Part shown: positions 8,875 through 17,584 of the stretch, one piece after another
Layout of the letters: the number at the start of each line of letters is the position of its first letter
Position numbering within the stretch: the first letter of the stretch is position 1
From: PHBD01 sp964578535
Lineage (GTDB): Bacteria > Desulfobacterota > Syntrophia > Syntrophales > PHBD01
DNA length: 64,000 nt
NCBI GenBank assembly: GCA_964578535.1
Contig: CAZODI010000006.1
Location: forward strand, 1 to 64,000
Direction: 5' to 3'
The notes under the pieces: generated by a model
What the model saw: only the letters and a program-made list of their open reading frames with translations
Database searches by the model: none
What the model was told of the DNA's origin: nothing
Program-made: the position numbers and the translations under genes

Positions 8875-10020
8875 TCAGAGGCCAAGCGTCTTGGCCACGA
8901 TGTTCTTCTGGACCTGGGTTGTCCCTCCGCCGATGGTCAGGATCAGGATGTCCCGCATTCGGCGCTGAACGTCGCATTCCATGGAATACCCTCTGCTACC
9001 CAATACTTCCAAAGCCGTGACGGCGATCTTCTTGGATGTCTCGGTACAGAAGTATTTCGACATGGAGGTCTCGCGGACGCATTCGATGTGCTGGGACTCC
9101 ATCCAGGCAGCATGGTAGGCGAGCTGTCTGGCGGCCTCCAACTCTGTGGCCATTTCGACGACTCGGTGCTTCACGTCCTGAAGGCTGCTGTCCGATATCC
9201 CGATCGCCTCCCGCTCCTTCAGGGCGGTGATGACGTCCTCCAGGGTGGCCTCGGCGATGCCGATCGCACAGCCAGAGAGGGCCAGCCGCTCCCCGTTGAG
9301 GAGGCGTACCATCTGTGCCCATCCCTGGTTCAGGCCTTCCTCGCCACCAAGGATGCAGGAGGAGGGTACCCGGACGTCGTCATAGTAGATCTCGGCGGTA
9401 TCGGAGCCGTGATAACCCAGCTTGTGGATCACCCGGGTGCTGAACCCCGGGGTCCGGGTATCCACGACAAAGCTCGTGATCCCCTTGAACCGGGACGGTG
9501 CCGTGCGCGTGAAGGTGATCACGTAGTCCGCAACGGTGCCGCCCGTGATGAACATCTTGCTGCCGTTGATGACGTAGGTGTCTCCTTTGAGTTCGGCCCG
9601 CGTCTTGATGTTGGCGGCATCCGATCCTGCCTCCGGCTCGGTCAGGCCGAACGCAAACAGGAGTTCCCCCTTGGCCAGTCGGGGCAGGAAATTCCGCCGC
9701 TGCTCGTCATTACCGTTGGCCCAGATGATGTTGTTCCCGTAGAGAACGACGTTTCCGAAGGCCCAGGTTAGGGCCGGGCAAGAGCGGGAAAGTTCCTCGC
9801 AGAGGATCATCACCTCAATTTCCCCTCCTCCATCACCGCCGTATTGTTTGGGAACATTGACGGCCGTAAAACCCTGTTCTGCCAGTTTCCGGACGATTTG
9901 AAAGGGGAACTCGTCCTTGCGGTCGATCTCCCTCGCCACCTCCCGGGAAACCTCCGTTTTTACGAAGAAACGGATACGCTCACGCAGTTCGCACTGATCC
10001 TTTGTCATTTTGTGATCCAT
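8875..10020 (-). CDS. Acyl-CoA dehydrogenase (381 aa)
   Basis: A standard-length ACAD with LTEPEAGSDAANIKT (FAD/substrate loop), KMFITGGTVADYVI and LGSRGYSMECDVQRRMRDILILTIGG segments. The YEGT Glu is replaced (TIGGGTTQVQK), but a Glu is present at the isovaleryl-CoA-dehydrogenase-type position (LLNGERLALSG), which can act as base. It presumably introduces a double bond into an acyl-CoA and passes electrons to ETF. The start at 10020 follows GAGAGGAAAAC; a longer reading frame upstream adds 85 residues of non-ACAD sequence and is rejected. It forms an adjacent pair with the ACAD at 7713-8849. Confidence 0.9.
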   Translation of the reverse strand: MDHKMTKDQCELRERIRFFVKTEVSREVAREIDRKDEFPFQIVRKLAEQGFTAVNVPKQYGGDGGGEIEVMILCEELSRSCPALTWAFGNVVLYGNNIIWANGNDEQRRNFLPRLAKGELLFAFGLTEPEAGSDAANIKTRAELKGDTYVINGSKMFITGGTVADYVITFTRTAPSRFKGITSFVVDTRTPGFSTRVIHKLGYHGSDTAEIYYDDVRVPSSCILGGEEGLNQGWAQMVRLLNGERLALSGCAIGIAEATLEDVITALKEREAIGISDSSLQDVKHRVVEMATELEAARQLAYHAAWMESQHIECVRETSMSKYFCTETSKKIAVTALEVLGSRGYSMECDVQRRMRDILILTIGGGTTQVQKNIVAKTLGL

Positions 10021-10112
10021 GTTTTCCTCTCTTCGATAGCTGGCCTGGCATGCGGCCGGCCACGCAAGCGGACTCCCCGCCTGTTGGTGCAACAGCCTCT
10101 TTCCCGCTTCTC

Positions 10113-10877
10113 TCAGAAGAAGGCGCCGCCGTTCATGACCAGAATATGGCCGGTCATGTAATTCGCAGCTCCGGATGCCAGGAAGAGGGCCGTCTGGGCG
10201 ATCTCCCTGGGTGTGGCTACGCGCTTCAGGGGGACACTCCGGTGCTCCCGTTCCATGAGCTTCTCGTTCGACCACAAGGCCTTGCTGAATTCCGTCATTA
10301 CAATCCTAGGGGCGATGGCATTCACGCGGATGTTGTACGGCCCCAACTCCATGGCGAGGGCCTTCGTCAGCATGTTGATTCCCGCCTTGCTGATACAGTA
10401 GGGACCGAGTCCCTCTGCGGGGCTGACCCCGGCCGCGGAGGAAATGTTAATGATAATACCCTCTTTCTGCGCCATCATGATTCGGCTGACGAGTTGGCTG
10501 AGCAGGTAATATCCCTTCAGATTCGTTTCCATGATCTGATCGAAGAGATTCTCGTCCGTATCCACCAGGGGGCCCATGCCCGGATTGGTAGCGGCGTTGT
10601 TGACCAGGATATCGATCCGGCCGAAGGTCTCCATGACCTTATCGACCAGGGTCTTCAGGTCTCCCGGCTGACGGGCATGGGCCGTAACGGCCAGGGCAGG
10701 CCTTCCCAACGTCCGGATTTTGTCCGCCACCGCCTCCAGGTCCGGACGTTGCCTGCTGGCAATAGCGACAGCGGCACCCGCATCGGCGAACGTCAGAGCG
10801 GTCTCCATGCCGATTCCCCTACTGCCGCCGGTGATCAGGGCCACCTTGCCTTCCATCGACAGAAATGATGCATCCAT
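10113..10877 (-). CDS. Short-chain dehydrogenase/reductase (254 aa)
   Basis: A classical SDR: cofactor motif TGGSRGIGMETA (residues 16-27), NNAATNPG, catalytic Ser in INISSAAG and the YCISK Tyr-x3-Lys. A basic residue after the glycine motif (IASRQRPDLE) hints at NADP(H) preference. It most likely oxidises a beta-hydroxyacyl-CoA or ring hydroxyl in the operon pathway, comparable in placement to BbsCD-type SDRs. It lies 28 bp after the HpaB-like gene and 92 bp before the ACAD. The shine-dalgarno at 10877 is weak (GGGGAT); the second Met (residue 8) is an alternative start. Confidence 0.9.
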   Translation of the reverse strand: MDASFLSMEGKVALITGGSRGIGMETALTFADAGAAVAIASRQRPDLEAVADKIRTLGRPALAVTAHARQPGDLKTLVDKVMETFGRIDILVNNAATNPGMGPLVDTDENLFDQIMETNLKGYYLLSQLVSRIMMAQKEGIIINISSAAGVSPAEGLGPYCISKAGINMLTKALAMELGPYNIRVNAIAPRIVMTEFSKALWSNEKLMEREHRSVPLKRVATPREIAQTALFLASGAANYMTGHILVMNGGAFF

Positions 10878-10905
10878 TGTTGATCCCCATTATTCCAGGT
10901 TATCG

Positions 10906-12333
10906 TTAGGCCTCGGCCAGGTCTTCCGCCAGCTTTTTGCAGGCGGCGATCACCTTGCGGCCTTCCATGAAAATGGTCATCCGCTCCGCCATGGGCGACC
11001 CTTCCCCATGGAGACAGATGGTTTCACGCTCCGCCGGAAGCAGGCGGCGGATGAGGTCCAGGATCCGAAGGCGCTTTTCGGCGCTGATTCCCTTCTTACC
11101 GACCAGGTATTTGTCGATGGCCCCCCTCAACTCGGGAAGCTCGTAATCCCGATAGGTCGGCGCCGTCACCAGGATCCCTCCCGCCAGGTCTTCTATGGTC
11201 TTCACGACCTCATGATACCCGTGGGCGAAATGGTATTTGGCAATGTTCGTGGTCACCGGATTCGGAACAGCCATGCCTCCGTGTACGATGAAGTCCAGGC
11301 AGGCCGTCTTGGACAGGGACTTGAGGGTCTCCAGGTAGATGAGGATATCTGTCAGTTTCTCCCGGATATGCGGCGTGTCCGTGACACCGTTGCACTCGAC
11401 GATGGCGGCGGCCACTCCCAGGAGTTGCTCGCTCATGGGAATCCGGTACGCGCAGCCCGTCCGTCGGTGCATCAGGGCAAAATTGTAGACCATGGTCGCC
11501 GCAAGCTTCCACTCGCCACACAGGAAGACCCGCTCCCACGGGATAAAGACATCATCAAAGATGATGAGAGAATCCGTGTGGATCCGGTAAGGCCGGGAAT
11601 TCGGGAACTCCAGGCTGCTGTAGCGGGATGGGAAGGGGCGGCAGATCTGTGTAAGGCCTTTCGTATTGGCCGGCAAGGCGAAGGCCAGGGCATAGTCGCG
11701 GTCGGACTCCGACATGGCCCGACATGGAACGACCAGAATCTCGTTGGCATAGGCCGCCCCTGTGATGTGCATCTTGGCTCCCCGGACGATGATGCCTTTT
11801 GGATTTCTCTCCACTACCCGCAGGTAGAAGTCTGGATGCTCCTGGCCCGGGTCGGAGGGACGCAGCAGTCTGTTCCCCTTGACGTCCGTCACGGCCGCAC
11901 AGGTGGCGAGATCGTTTCTTTTCAGATACGTACGATAATTCTCGACCCGCTCGACGTAATCGTGGTTCCCGCTCATCTCAGCGGTGATGCTGTATGCGTT
12001 GAGGGCATCGGCGCCGATGTCGTGTGAAAAGGGGATCACGCCGTCCCCCAGGCTTGTCGAGGTAACGATCAACTCATGGGCCTTCAGAAGATCTTCGGCG
12101 TTCCGAGGCTTGTAGTAGTAACGGCTGATCCGTTCCCTGAGCTCTGGATCCTCTACCGTGGCCAGATCCTGAAACTTTAAATCTTCGGCGATCTCGAAAT
12201 CGATCGCCATGGTCTCGGCGCATGCCTTCAGGTCCGGGTGGGTCGCCACATTTTCCACCCGCTCCCCTTTGTAATAGACGACCCGGCCGTCATGGAGGCT
12301 CTTTAGATACTCCTTTGCTGTCATCAGGCCCAT
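10906..12333 (-). CDS. HpaB / 4-hydroxybutyryl-CoA dehydratase-fold flavoprotein without the usual Fe-S cysteines
   Basis: This 475-residue protein belongs to the 4-hydroxyphenylacetate 3-hydroxylase/4-hydroxybutyryl-CoA dehydratase superfamily (ACAD-like FAD fold). Family features include the VVERNPKGIIVRGAKMHITG core and FIPWERVFLCGEW. In the Clostridium aminobutyricum dehydratase Cys99, Cys103, His292 and Cys299 bind a [4Fe-4S] cluster. Here the first pair maps by eye to PFSHD (residues 101-105), with no cysteine, while H289 and C294 remain in MHRRTGC. It is the first gene after the sigma-54 promoter at 12474-12489. Start 12333 follows AAGGAG; ATG three codons later is an alternative. It could be a cluster-free lyase or isomerase, or a flavin oxygenase. 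Confidence 0.82.
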   Translation of the reverse strand: MGLMTAKEYLKSLHDGRVVYYKGERVENVATHPDLKACAETMAIDFEIAEDLKFQDLATVEDPELRERISRYYYKPRNAEDLLKAHELIVTSTSLGDGVIPFSHDIGADALNAYSITAEMSGNHDYVERVENYRTYLKRNDLATCAAVTDVKGNRLLRPSDPGQEHPDFYLRVVERNPKGIIVRGAKMHITGAAYANEILVVPCRAMSESDRDYALAFALPANTKGLTQICRPFPSRYSSLEFPNSRPYRIHTDSLIIFDDVFIPWERVFLCGEWKLAATMVYNFALMHRRTGCAYRIPMSEQLLGVAAAIVECNGVTDTPHIREKLTDILIYLETLKSLSKTACLDFIVHGGMAVPNPVTTNIAKYHFAHGYHEVVKTIEDLAGGILVTAPTYRDYELPELRGAIDKYLVGKKGISAEKRLRILDLIRRLLPAERETICLHGEGSPMAERMTIFMEGRKVIAACKKLAEDLAEA

Positions 12334-12473
12334 CTTGTCAGTCTCCTTCCTTTCGATTATTAATGAAAAGCAACTCCTGTCGTCGGACTCGGGCAGCCGC
12401 TGTCCCACCTCCTTCTTGATAGCCCCCGGAGTACCGACAAAAAAGGAGTGGCTCGTTTTCCTGAAGCCCCTTT

Positions 12474-12489
12474 TGCAATTGGGATGCCA
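12474..12489 (-). promoter_or_regulatory. Sigma-54 (-24/-12) promoter for operon 1
   Basis: Minus strand TGGCATC-CCAA-TTGCA against the consensus TGGCACG-N4-TTGCW: the GG and GC dinucleotides and their spacing are exact. Predicted start of transcription is near 12463, giving a leader of about 130 nt before the HpaB-like gene. The -12 G is 89 bp from the near edge of the paired motif at 12565-12595. Confidence 0.8.
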
Positions 12490-12564
12490 GCGGTCTTTCT
12501 CTTGATAACCAAATGATTTTGATAAGATGAAAATGTGCGGAGAGGTGGCGCAGGCAACGACTTG

Positions 12565-12595
12565 CCATATGCTGTGAGTCGATCACAACATATTG
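12565..12595. promoter_or_regulatory. Paired enhancer-like operator (copy A)
   Basis: Two copies of a 12-bp motif lie 19 bp apart centre to centre: 12565-12576 (minus strand CACAGCATATGG) and 12584-12595 (plus strand CACAACATATTG). The same pair arrangement occurs at 17276-17305 and 19759-19791. It sits between the sigma-54 promoter of operon 1 and the activator gene, so it may serve both activation and autoregulation. Confidence 0.7.
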
Positions 12596-12605
12596 TGAGT
12601 AAGAA

Positions 12606-12634
12606 TTGACAAAGCCAGGGGCAGGGTGTAAAGA
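12606..12634 (+). promoter_or_regulatory. Candidate sigma-70 promoter of the activator gene
   Basis: A perfect -35 TTGACA (12606-12611), a 17-bp spacer and a weak -10 TAAAGA (12629-12634) lie upstream of the activator start. The -35 box starts 10 bp after operator copy A, a position where a bound activator could repress its own gene. Confidence 0.45.
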
Positions 12635-12689
12635 AGTGACGTTTTCTTATCCTCAACAACAGTAAGGTCTCTCCAAGGATGCTTCCGTG

Positions 12690-15600
12690 ATGTCGCCCAC
12701 AAGCCCTGTCCTGTATTCAAAACCGGATGAGTTGGTCCATGACTACATTCTGCAGGTGGCCTCCCTCTTTGGGGGCGAATTCACTCTGGACTGGCTGGTG
12801 GAGCTGACCGAACTCAAGGCCCACAGGATTCTGGCGGAACTGCAGCAAGAGATGAAAAGGAAGACCCTGGTTTCCCCCAGCCCCGGGATATATTTCTTCC
12901 CGTCGGCGGCGGACCGGGAACGGTTTCAGAAGAATCTTTCAGCGGCGGAAGCTGCCTCCTTGCACGGCCGTATCGCCGAGCTTCTCATCCGGGATCTGCC
13001 GGAAGAGGATGGCAAGCCCCTTATCGTATCCCGCCATCTGCTTCATACTGGGAACAATGTCGATCACTGCCGGATTCTGACGCGTGCCGGCAACATCCAC
13101 CGCCATTCCTTCCGCAACGAGCAGGCGCTGCATTGTTATACGAAGGTCCTGAAAGATCTGGCGGAATGCGATGGCGAAGAGGCGGACCGCCTGTTTACCG
13201 AAACGGCCATCCAGTACTCCAAGATCTCCACGGCACGACACGAGACGACCCGCGTTCTCGACACCCTCCGCGATGCCCTGAAGAGGGCCAGACGGCGTGA
13301 TGACAGAAACTCCCAGTCTCTGCTGGAGATGCACATCGCCAAGAACGAATGGCTCCGGTCACGCTACAGCCAGGCCCTGTCCCATTTCAAGCGCGGCTGG
13401 GCCATGACGAAAGCCCTGGACGACCCGAAAGTCCTGCGCTCCGCCTCATCGTTCGGGACCATCTTTCTCTACTGGCAGGGGCGTTTCCGCGAAGCCGTTG
13501 AAAGCTACGCCAAAGCCCTGCCGGAAGTAGAGAAATTCCCCCATGCCCATTTCCCTCTCCTGGGGGCCATAACGGTAGGGTACTGCTATGCCCAGACCGG
13601 TCAGATGACCCAGGGTCTCGGCATGCTGGATGCCATCCGGACTCACTGTCTGGAAAGGGGAGACCGCTATCTGGCCTGCCAGGCCATCGGCAACATTGGT
13701 GAGGTTATGCTCATCATGCGCCGGATCGATGAGGCCCAGCATTATCTCGAACATTCTCTGGAAATGGCCGCCGAGGTTCAGAACCGTTGGGTCTGGATCA
13801 TGTGCCATGCCGTCCTGGCGTTCGTGTGTCTCTGCAACGGAGAGTCGGATCGAGCCACCAAATATTTTCGCGAGTTTCTCCGGCATAGCCGGAAAGTGGA
13901 GGCCATAGTTCACCCCTACCCGTATCGCCTAGCTATGAGCCACGCCATGAGCCTCGGTCAAATGCCCGCAGTCGAGGGACTCAGTCTGGAAGCCGAGATC
14001 GAGCGCTCGCTGCAGTCCAACAATGTCTTCCTGAAAGGGATTGCCTATCGATACCAAGCCCTCTTCCGGATACAAGAGCGCGCCCCAACGGATGCGATTC
14101 TCCAATCCTTCCAGCATTCAATCCGCTGGCTGACCGAGGCAGGACACCCGATCGAACTGGCACGTACACGGATGGAGTTGGCCCACTATTTTCTCTCCTC
14201 GGGAAAACAAGAGAAAGCGATGAACCAGCGCTTTGAAGCTTCCAGTGCCCTGTCGTCCATGAACGAGGTTCTGATTCCAAAAGACCTGCAGGGTCTTATC
14301 GAACGGCCCCCCAAGGATGAGCATGCACTCAAGGAGATCCTTGAGCTAGGCCGGCAGGTGGTAAATATCCGGGACAACAAGGAACTGATGCAGCGCATCA
14401 TCTCTATGGTAAACCGTGTGACCGGGGCGGAACGGGGAGCCATGTTCCTGTTCGACAGAGCGCAGGCCGAAGGTGGAAAACTCTGCCTCAGGGCGTCCAA
14501 GAACCTGACGTTATCGGATGTGACCCATCCATCCTTTGGCGCCTCTGCCCAGCTCATTGAGGAAGTGGCAAGAACGGGCCAGGGAAGCCTCCTGGGGGCC
14601 GACACGGCCGACGCCTCACTGCTTATATCCCAGGGGGTAATCCGCTCCATGGTGTGCGTTCCCATGGTCCTTCACGACCAGGTAATTGGTGTCCTGTACC
14701 ATGACAACCGGTTGCTCAGCAGCGCCTTCCGGAAATCAGACCTGGAACTTCTGGGATATTTTGCGGCCCTGGCGGCGATTGCCATCGACAACGCAAGGGC
14801 CTACGAGGAAATCAGGAGCCTCAACCGGAAGCTCAATGAGGAAAAGAAATATTTCGAGGAAGAACATCTCACCCACCTGCACTTCGACGACATCATCGGG
14901 CAGAGCGCGTCGATGCAACAGGTCCTGATGCAGATCAACCAGGTGGCGGGTACCAATGCATCGGTTCTGATCACCGGGGAAACGGGCGTGGGCAAAGAGC
15001 TCGTGGCGAGGGCCATTCACCGCCTGAGCTCCCGGAAGGACCGGCCATTTATCAGCGTCCAGCTAAGCTCGCTCCCGGACAGCCTCATCCCCAGCGAACT
15101 GTTCGGCCATGAGAAAGGGGCTTTTACCGGGGCTACCCAGCGGAGAATCGGGCGGTTCGAGCTGGCTGACGGAGGGACTCTCTTCCTGGACGAGATCGGC
15201 GACATCCCCACTGAGATCCAGGTGCGACTACTGCGGGTCCTGCAAAGCCGGGAGTTCGAGCGGATCGGTGGAACAGAGCACCTAACCTCCGACTTCCGGC
15301 TGATCGCCGCCACAAACCGCAACCTGGAGCAGCTGGTCCGCAACGGCACGTTCCGGGCGGACCTTTATTACCGACTAAACGTCTTCCCCATCCATGTTCC
15401 TCCCCTGAGGGAACGTGAGGGGGACGTACCGCTCCTGGCTCACCACTTCCTTCATATTCAGGCCACCAGGACCGGGAAAAAGATCGATTTTATTTCCGAT
15501 GAGGACATGAAACGGCTGAACCAATACAAATGGCCCGGAAACGTCCGGGAACTGGAAAATCTCATGGAACGAGGAGTGATCCTGAGCACGAGCAGCCGGT

Positions 15601-15884
15601 TCCACATGCCAGGCCTCGAGCCTGCTGCCGTGGCTTCGGCCGCATTGGCGGTGGACAACGGGGGAGAGACACTCGCCGACAACGAACGGCGCCATATCCT
15701 GAGGACCCTGGAAAAAACGGGCTGGAAGATCGCAGGATCGGGAGGAGCAGCCCAAATTCTCAACCTCCCACCCTCTACACTTTCCTTCCGGATGAAGAAG
15801 CTGGGAATCAGCAGGCGGGAGAGGTCCGCCACCTCCGACCCGGGCCCCCATCCTTCCGATCCGTTTTCACGTTTCGGGAAATAG
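12690..15884 (+). CDS. Sigma-54-dependent activator: TPR region, GAF domain, AAA+ and FhlA-like HTH
   Basis: This 1064-residue enhancer-binding protein has an N-terminal winged-helix-like/TPR-rich half (helical repeats about 130-520), a GAF sensor domain (about 555-710), a sigma-54 AAA+ domain with GETGVGKE Walker A (about 763) and intact GAFTGA loop (about 810), and a C-terminal HTH (QILNLPPSTLSFRMKKLGIS) like FhlA/HyfR. There is no phosphoacceptor receiver domain, so control is probably by ligand binding to GAF/TPR. ATG 12690 is preferred over GTG 12687. It is divergent from operon 1. Four sigma-54 promoters with matching paired operators in the next 7 kb make it the likely local master activator. 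Confidence 0.93.
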   Translation: MSPTSPVLYSKPDELVHDYILQVASLFGGEFTLDWLVELTELKAHRILAELQQEMKRKTLVSPSPGIYFFPSAADRERFQKNLSAAEAASLHGRIAELLIRDLPEEDGKPLIVSRHLLHTGNNVDHCRILTRAGNIHRHSFRNEQALHCYTKVLKDLAECDGEEADRLFTETAIQYSKISTARHETTRVLDTLRDALKRARRRDDRNSQSLLEMHIAKNEWLRSRYSQALSHFKRGWAMTKALDDPKVLRSASSFGTIFLYWQGRFREAVESYAKALPEVEKFPHAHFPLLGAITVGYCYAQTGQMTQGLGMLDAIRTHCLERGDRYLACQAIGNIGEVMLIMRRIDEAQHYLEHSLEMAAEVQNRWVWIMCHAVLAFVCLCNGESDRATKYFREFLRHSRKVEAIVHPYPYRLAMSHAMSLGQMPAVEGLSLEAEIERSLQSNNVFLKGIAYRYQALFRIQERAPTDAILQSFQHSIRWLTEAGHPIELARTRMELAHYFLSSGKQEKAMNQRFEASSALSSMNEVLIPKDLQGLIERPPKDEHALKEILELGRQVVNIRDNKELMQRIISMVNRVTGAERGAMFLFDRAQAEGGKLCLRASKNLTLSDVTHPSFGASAQLIEEVARTGQGSLLGADTADASLLISQGVIRSMVCVPMVLHDQVIGVLYHDNRLLSSAFRKSDLELLGYFAALAAIAIDNARAYEEIRSLNRKLNEEKKYFEEEHLTHLHFDDIIGQSASMQQVLMQINQVAGTNASVLITGETGVGKELVARAIHRLSSRKDRPFISVQLSSLPDSLIPSELFGHEKGAFTGATQRRIGRFELADGGTLFLDEIGDIPTEIQVRLLRVLQSREFERIGGTEHLTSDFRLIAATNRNLEQLVRNGTFRADLYYRLNVFPIHVPPLREREGDVPLLAHHFLHIQATRTGKKIDFISDEDMKRLNQYKWPGNVRELENLMERGVILSTSSRFHMPGLEPAAVASAALAVDNGGETLADNERRHILRTLEKTGWKIAGSGGAAQILNLPPSTLSFRMKKLGISRRERSATSDPGPHPSDPFSRFGK

Positions 15885-15946
15885 GGGGCTGTTTTCAAGG
15901 TGGTGGCTCATCCCTCCCGCCTGCCGGTACCTCTTCATCAGATTTT

Positions 15947-17134
15947 TCACAATCTCTCGAAGATCATGGCCATGGCAACTCCTCCTCCGCCGCACAGTGT
16001 CGCCAGTCCAAGCTTGGCGCTGCGCCTGGACATCTCATGGAGCAGCGTGGCAACGATGCGACATCCCGTAGCTCCAATGGGGTGACCGAGAGAAATCCCG
16101 CTGCCGTTGACATTGGTGATTTCTCGGTTCAGGCCGAGTTCCTTTTCCACGGCAAGATACTGGGCGGCAAAGGCTTCGTTCACCTCGATGAGGTCGATGT
16201 CTTCCAGGGTCAGTCCCGCTTTCTCGAGGGCCTTCCGGGTGGCCGGCACGGGTCCGATCCCCATGAAATCAGGATTCACGCCGGCCACGGCATAGGAGCG
16301 AATCCGGGCCATGGGCCTGAGGCTCAAACGCCGGGCCTCATCCGCACTTGTCACCAGTATGCCTGCGGAAGCGTCATTCATGGAAGAGGAGTTACCCGCC
16401 GTTACGGTTCCCCCTTTCTTGAAGGCTGGCGGAAGAACGCTCAGCTTCTCCAGGGTCGTGTCCTCTCTGGGTCCTTCGTCTCTGTCTACGATGCGGGGTT
16501 CGCCGCGCCGCTGGGGAATCGTGAAGGGGACGATCTCCTCTCGGAACAGCCCTTCCCGGGCGGCCCTGCAGGCCCGCTGGTGGCTGGAAAGGGCGAGTTT
16601 ATCCTGCTCCAAACGCGTGATGGCATATCGGTCGGCCAGATTCTCGGCGGTGATACCCATGGGCGGACCGATGCCGATGCGGTGGAGGCCGTCAACGACC
16701 GGATCGCTCATCTCCACGCCCCCCAGCCTTCCTCCCCAGCGGGCGCCGTCCAGAATATAGGGAGCTGTGCTGTAACTTTCAGTCCCTCCGGCGAGAATCA
16801 CCCCCGCATCTCCGGCACGGATGGCTTGGGTGGCTGCCGCGATGGCCCACAGGGAGGAAACGCATACCCTCTGCACGGTAACGCCGGTGACGGACTCCGG
16901 AAATCCGGCTCGCATGGTCGCAACCCTGGCGTGGTTTGTCTCATCCCTGGTTCGTTGTGCGGCGACGCCCCAGATGACGTCGTCGATCTCCTTCGGCTTG
17001 ATCCCTGCCGTTTCTACAATGGCCTGCATAACAGCAACGGACAGATCCACTGCCTTCACGTCCCGAAAGGCTCCGCCGAAACTGCCCACTGCAGTCCGCC
17101 TCGGAGCGGTCACCCATATTTCTGTTTCTCTCAT
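15947..17134 (-). CDS. Acetyl-CoA C-acyltransferase (thiolase), 395 aa
   Basis: A full catalytic thiolase: nucleophilic Cys in QRVCVSSLWAI (about residue 89), VNEAFAAQ, His in SLGHPIGATG and the second Cys in TLCGGGGVAMA. It cleaves beta-ketoacyl-CoA with CoA (or condenses). ATG 17134 is preferred, since GAAGGAGAAGTG precedes it and residues before it lack family character. It is transcribed from the sigma-54 promoter at 17183-17198 with a leader of about 37 nt and faces the end of the activator gene (62-bp convergent gap). It is divergent from the acyl-CoA ligase at 17585, with which it shares operator copy B. Confidence 0.92.
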   Translation of the reverse strand: MRETEIWVTAPRRTAVGSFGGAFRDVKAVDLSVAVMQAIVETAGIKPKEIDDVIWGVAAQRTRDETNHARVATMRAGFPESVTGVTVQRVCVSSLWAIAAATQAIRAGDAGVILAGGTESYSTAPYILDGARWGGRLGGVEMSDPVVDGLHRIGIGPPMGITAENLADRYAITRLEQDKLALSSHQRACRAAREGLFREEIVPFTIPQRRGEPRIVDRDEGPREDTTLEKLSVLPPAFKKGGTVTAGNSSSMNDASAGILVTSADEARRLSLRPMARIRSYAVAGVNPDFMGIGPVPATRKALEKAGLTLEDIDLIEVNEAFAAQYLAVEKELGLNREITNVNGSGISLGHPIGATGCRIVATLLHEMSRRSAKLGLATLCGGGGVAMAMIFERL

Positions 17135-17182
17135 CACTTCTCCTTCCTGTCTGCATGCTAGATCCATGTTGCCTATGAATCA

Positions 17183-17198
17183 GGCAACTTCAATGCCA
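17183..17198 (-). promoter_or_regulatory. Sigma-54 promoter of the thiolase gene
   Basis: Minus strand TGGCATT-GAAG-TTGCC matches TGGCACG-N4-TTGCW at the GG and GC cores with correct spacing. The -12 G (17185) is 91 bp from the near edge of operator pair B. The expected transcript start near 17171 lies 37 bp before the ATG. Confidence 0.75.
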
Positions 17199-17275
17199 AC
17201 GGACGATACCCGAGGGAACAGCCGGAATTCGGCGGCATTTGTTCCGGAATGGTGAGCGCCGGCAAAGATTAATCG

Positions 17276-17305
17276 CAATATGTTGAGAGAAGACACAATA
17301 TATTG
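17276..17305. promoter_or_regulatory. Paired enhancer-like operator (copy B), shared by divergent genes
   Basis: Motif copies at 17276-17287 (minus strand CTCAACATATTG) and 17294-17305 (plus strand CACAATATATTG), 18 bp centre to centre. It lies 91 bp from the -12 of the minus-strand promoter and 182 bp from the -12 of the plus-strand promoter. Apart from this pair and the two promoters, the 450-bp intergenic region shows no gene. Confidence 0.7.
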
Positions 17306-17473
17306 GTGAAAGGCATTCCCGCCACCAGGATTGGTGTTGGGTGAATGGAGCGTGAAGGAGTTGTTTATTTACCCACCTTCGTTCCCGCGCACCCCGATGC
17401 GCCGGGAAAAAGGACGCCACACTCCGCCATTCGAATTTCCCTCATCATCTCGTCCGTGACGAGCTTCCACTCT

Positions 17474-17489
17474 TGGCATGAACATTGAT
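17474..17489 (+). promoter_or_regulatory. Sigma-54 promoter of the acyl-CoA ligase gene
   Basis: Plus strand TGGCATG-AACA-TTGAT. The -24 box is nearly perfect; the -12 box has TTGA in place of TTGC, so this is the weakest of the four sites. Predicted transcription starts near 17500, 85 bp before the ATG. The nearby TGGCACC at 17511 was rejected because its -12 reads GCAGT. Confidence 0.6.
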
Positions 17490-17584
17490 TGAATACCGAT
17501 CAAAATGCCATGGCACCGCGGGCAGTGAAACCGTGAATGCATCCTTTGCCTTGAAGGTCCAGACTATTATTCGGGAGGATTGAC

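Noticed and set aside
12574..12588. TGTGA-N5-TCACA as a CRP/FNR site
   Set aside because: Spacer is one base short of the CRP/FNR consensus and the sequence is better explained by the two overlapping CATAT motif copies.
17511..17526. Second TGGCACC box upstream of the ligase at 17585
   Set aside because: The corresponding -12 reads GCAGT; the box at 17474-17489 fits better.
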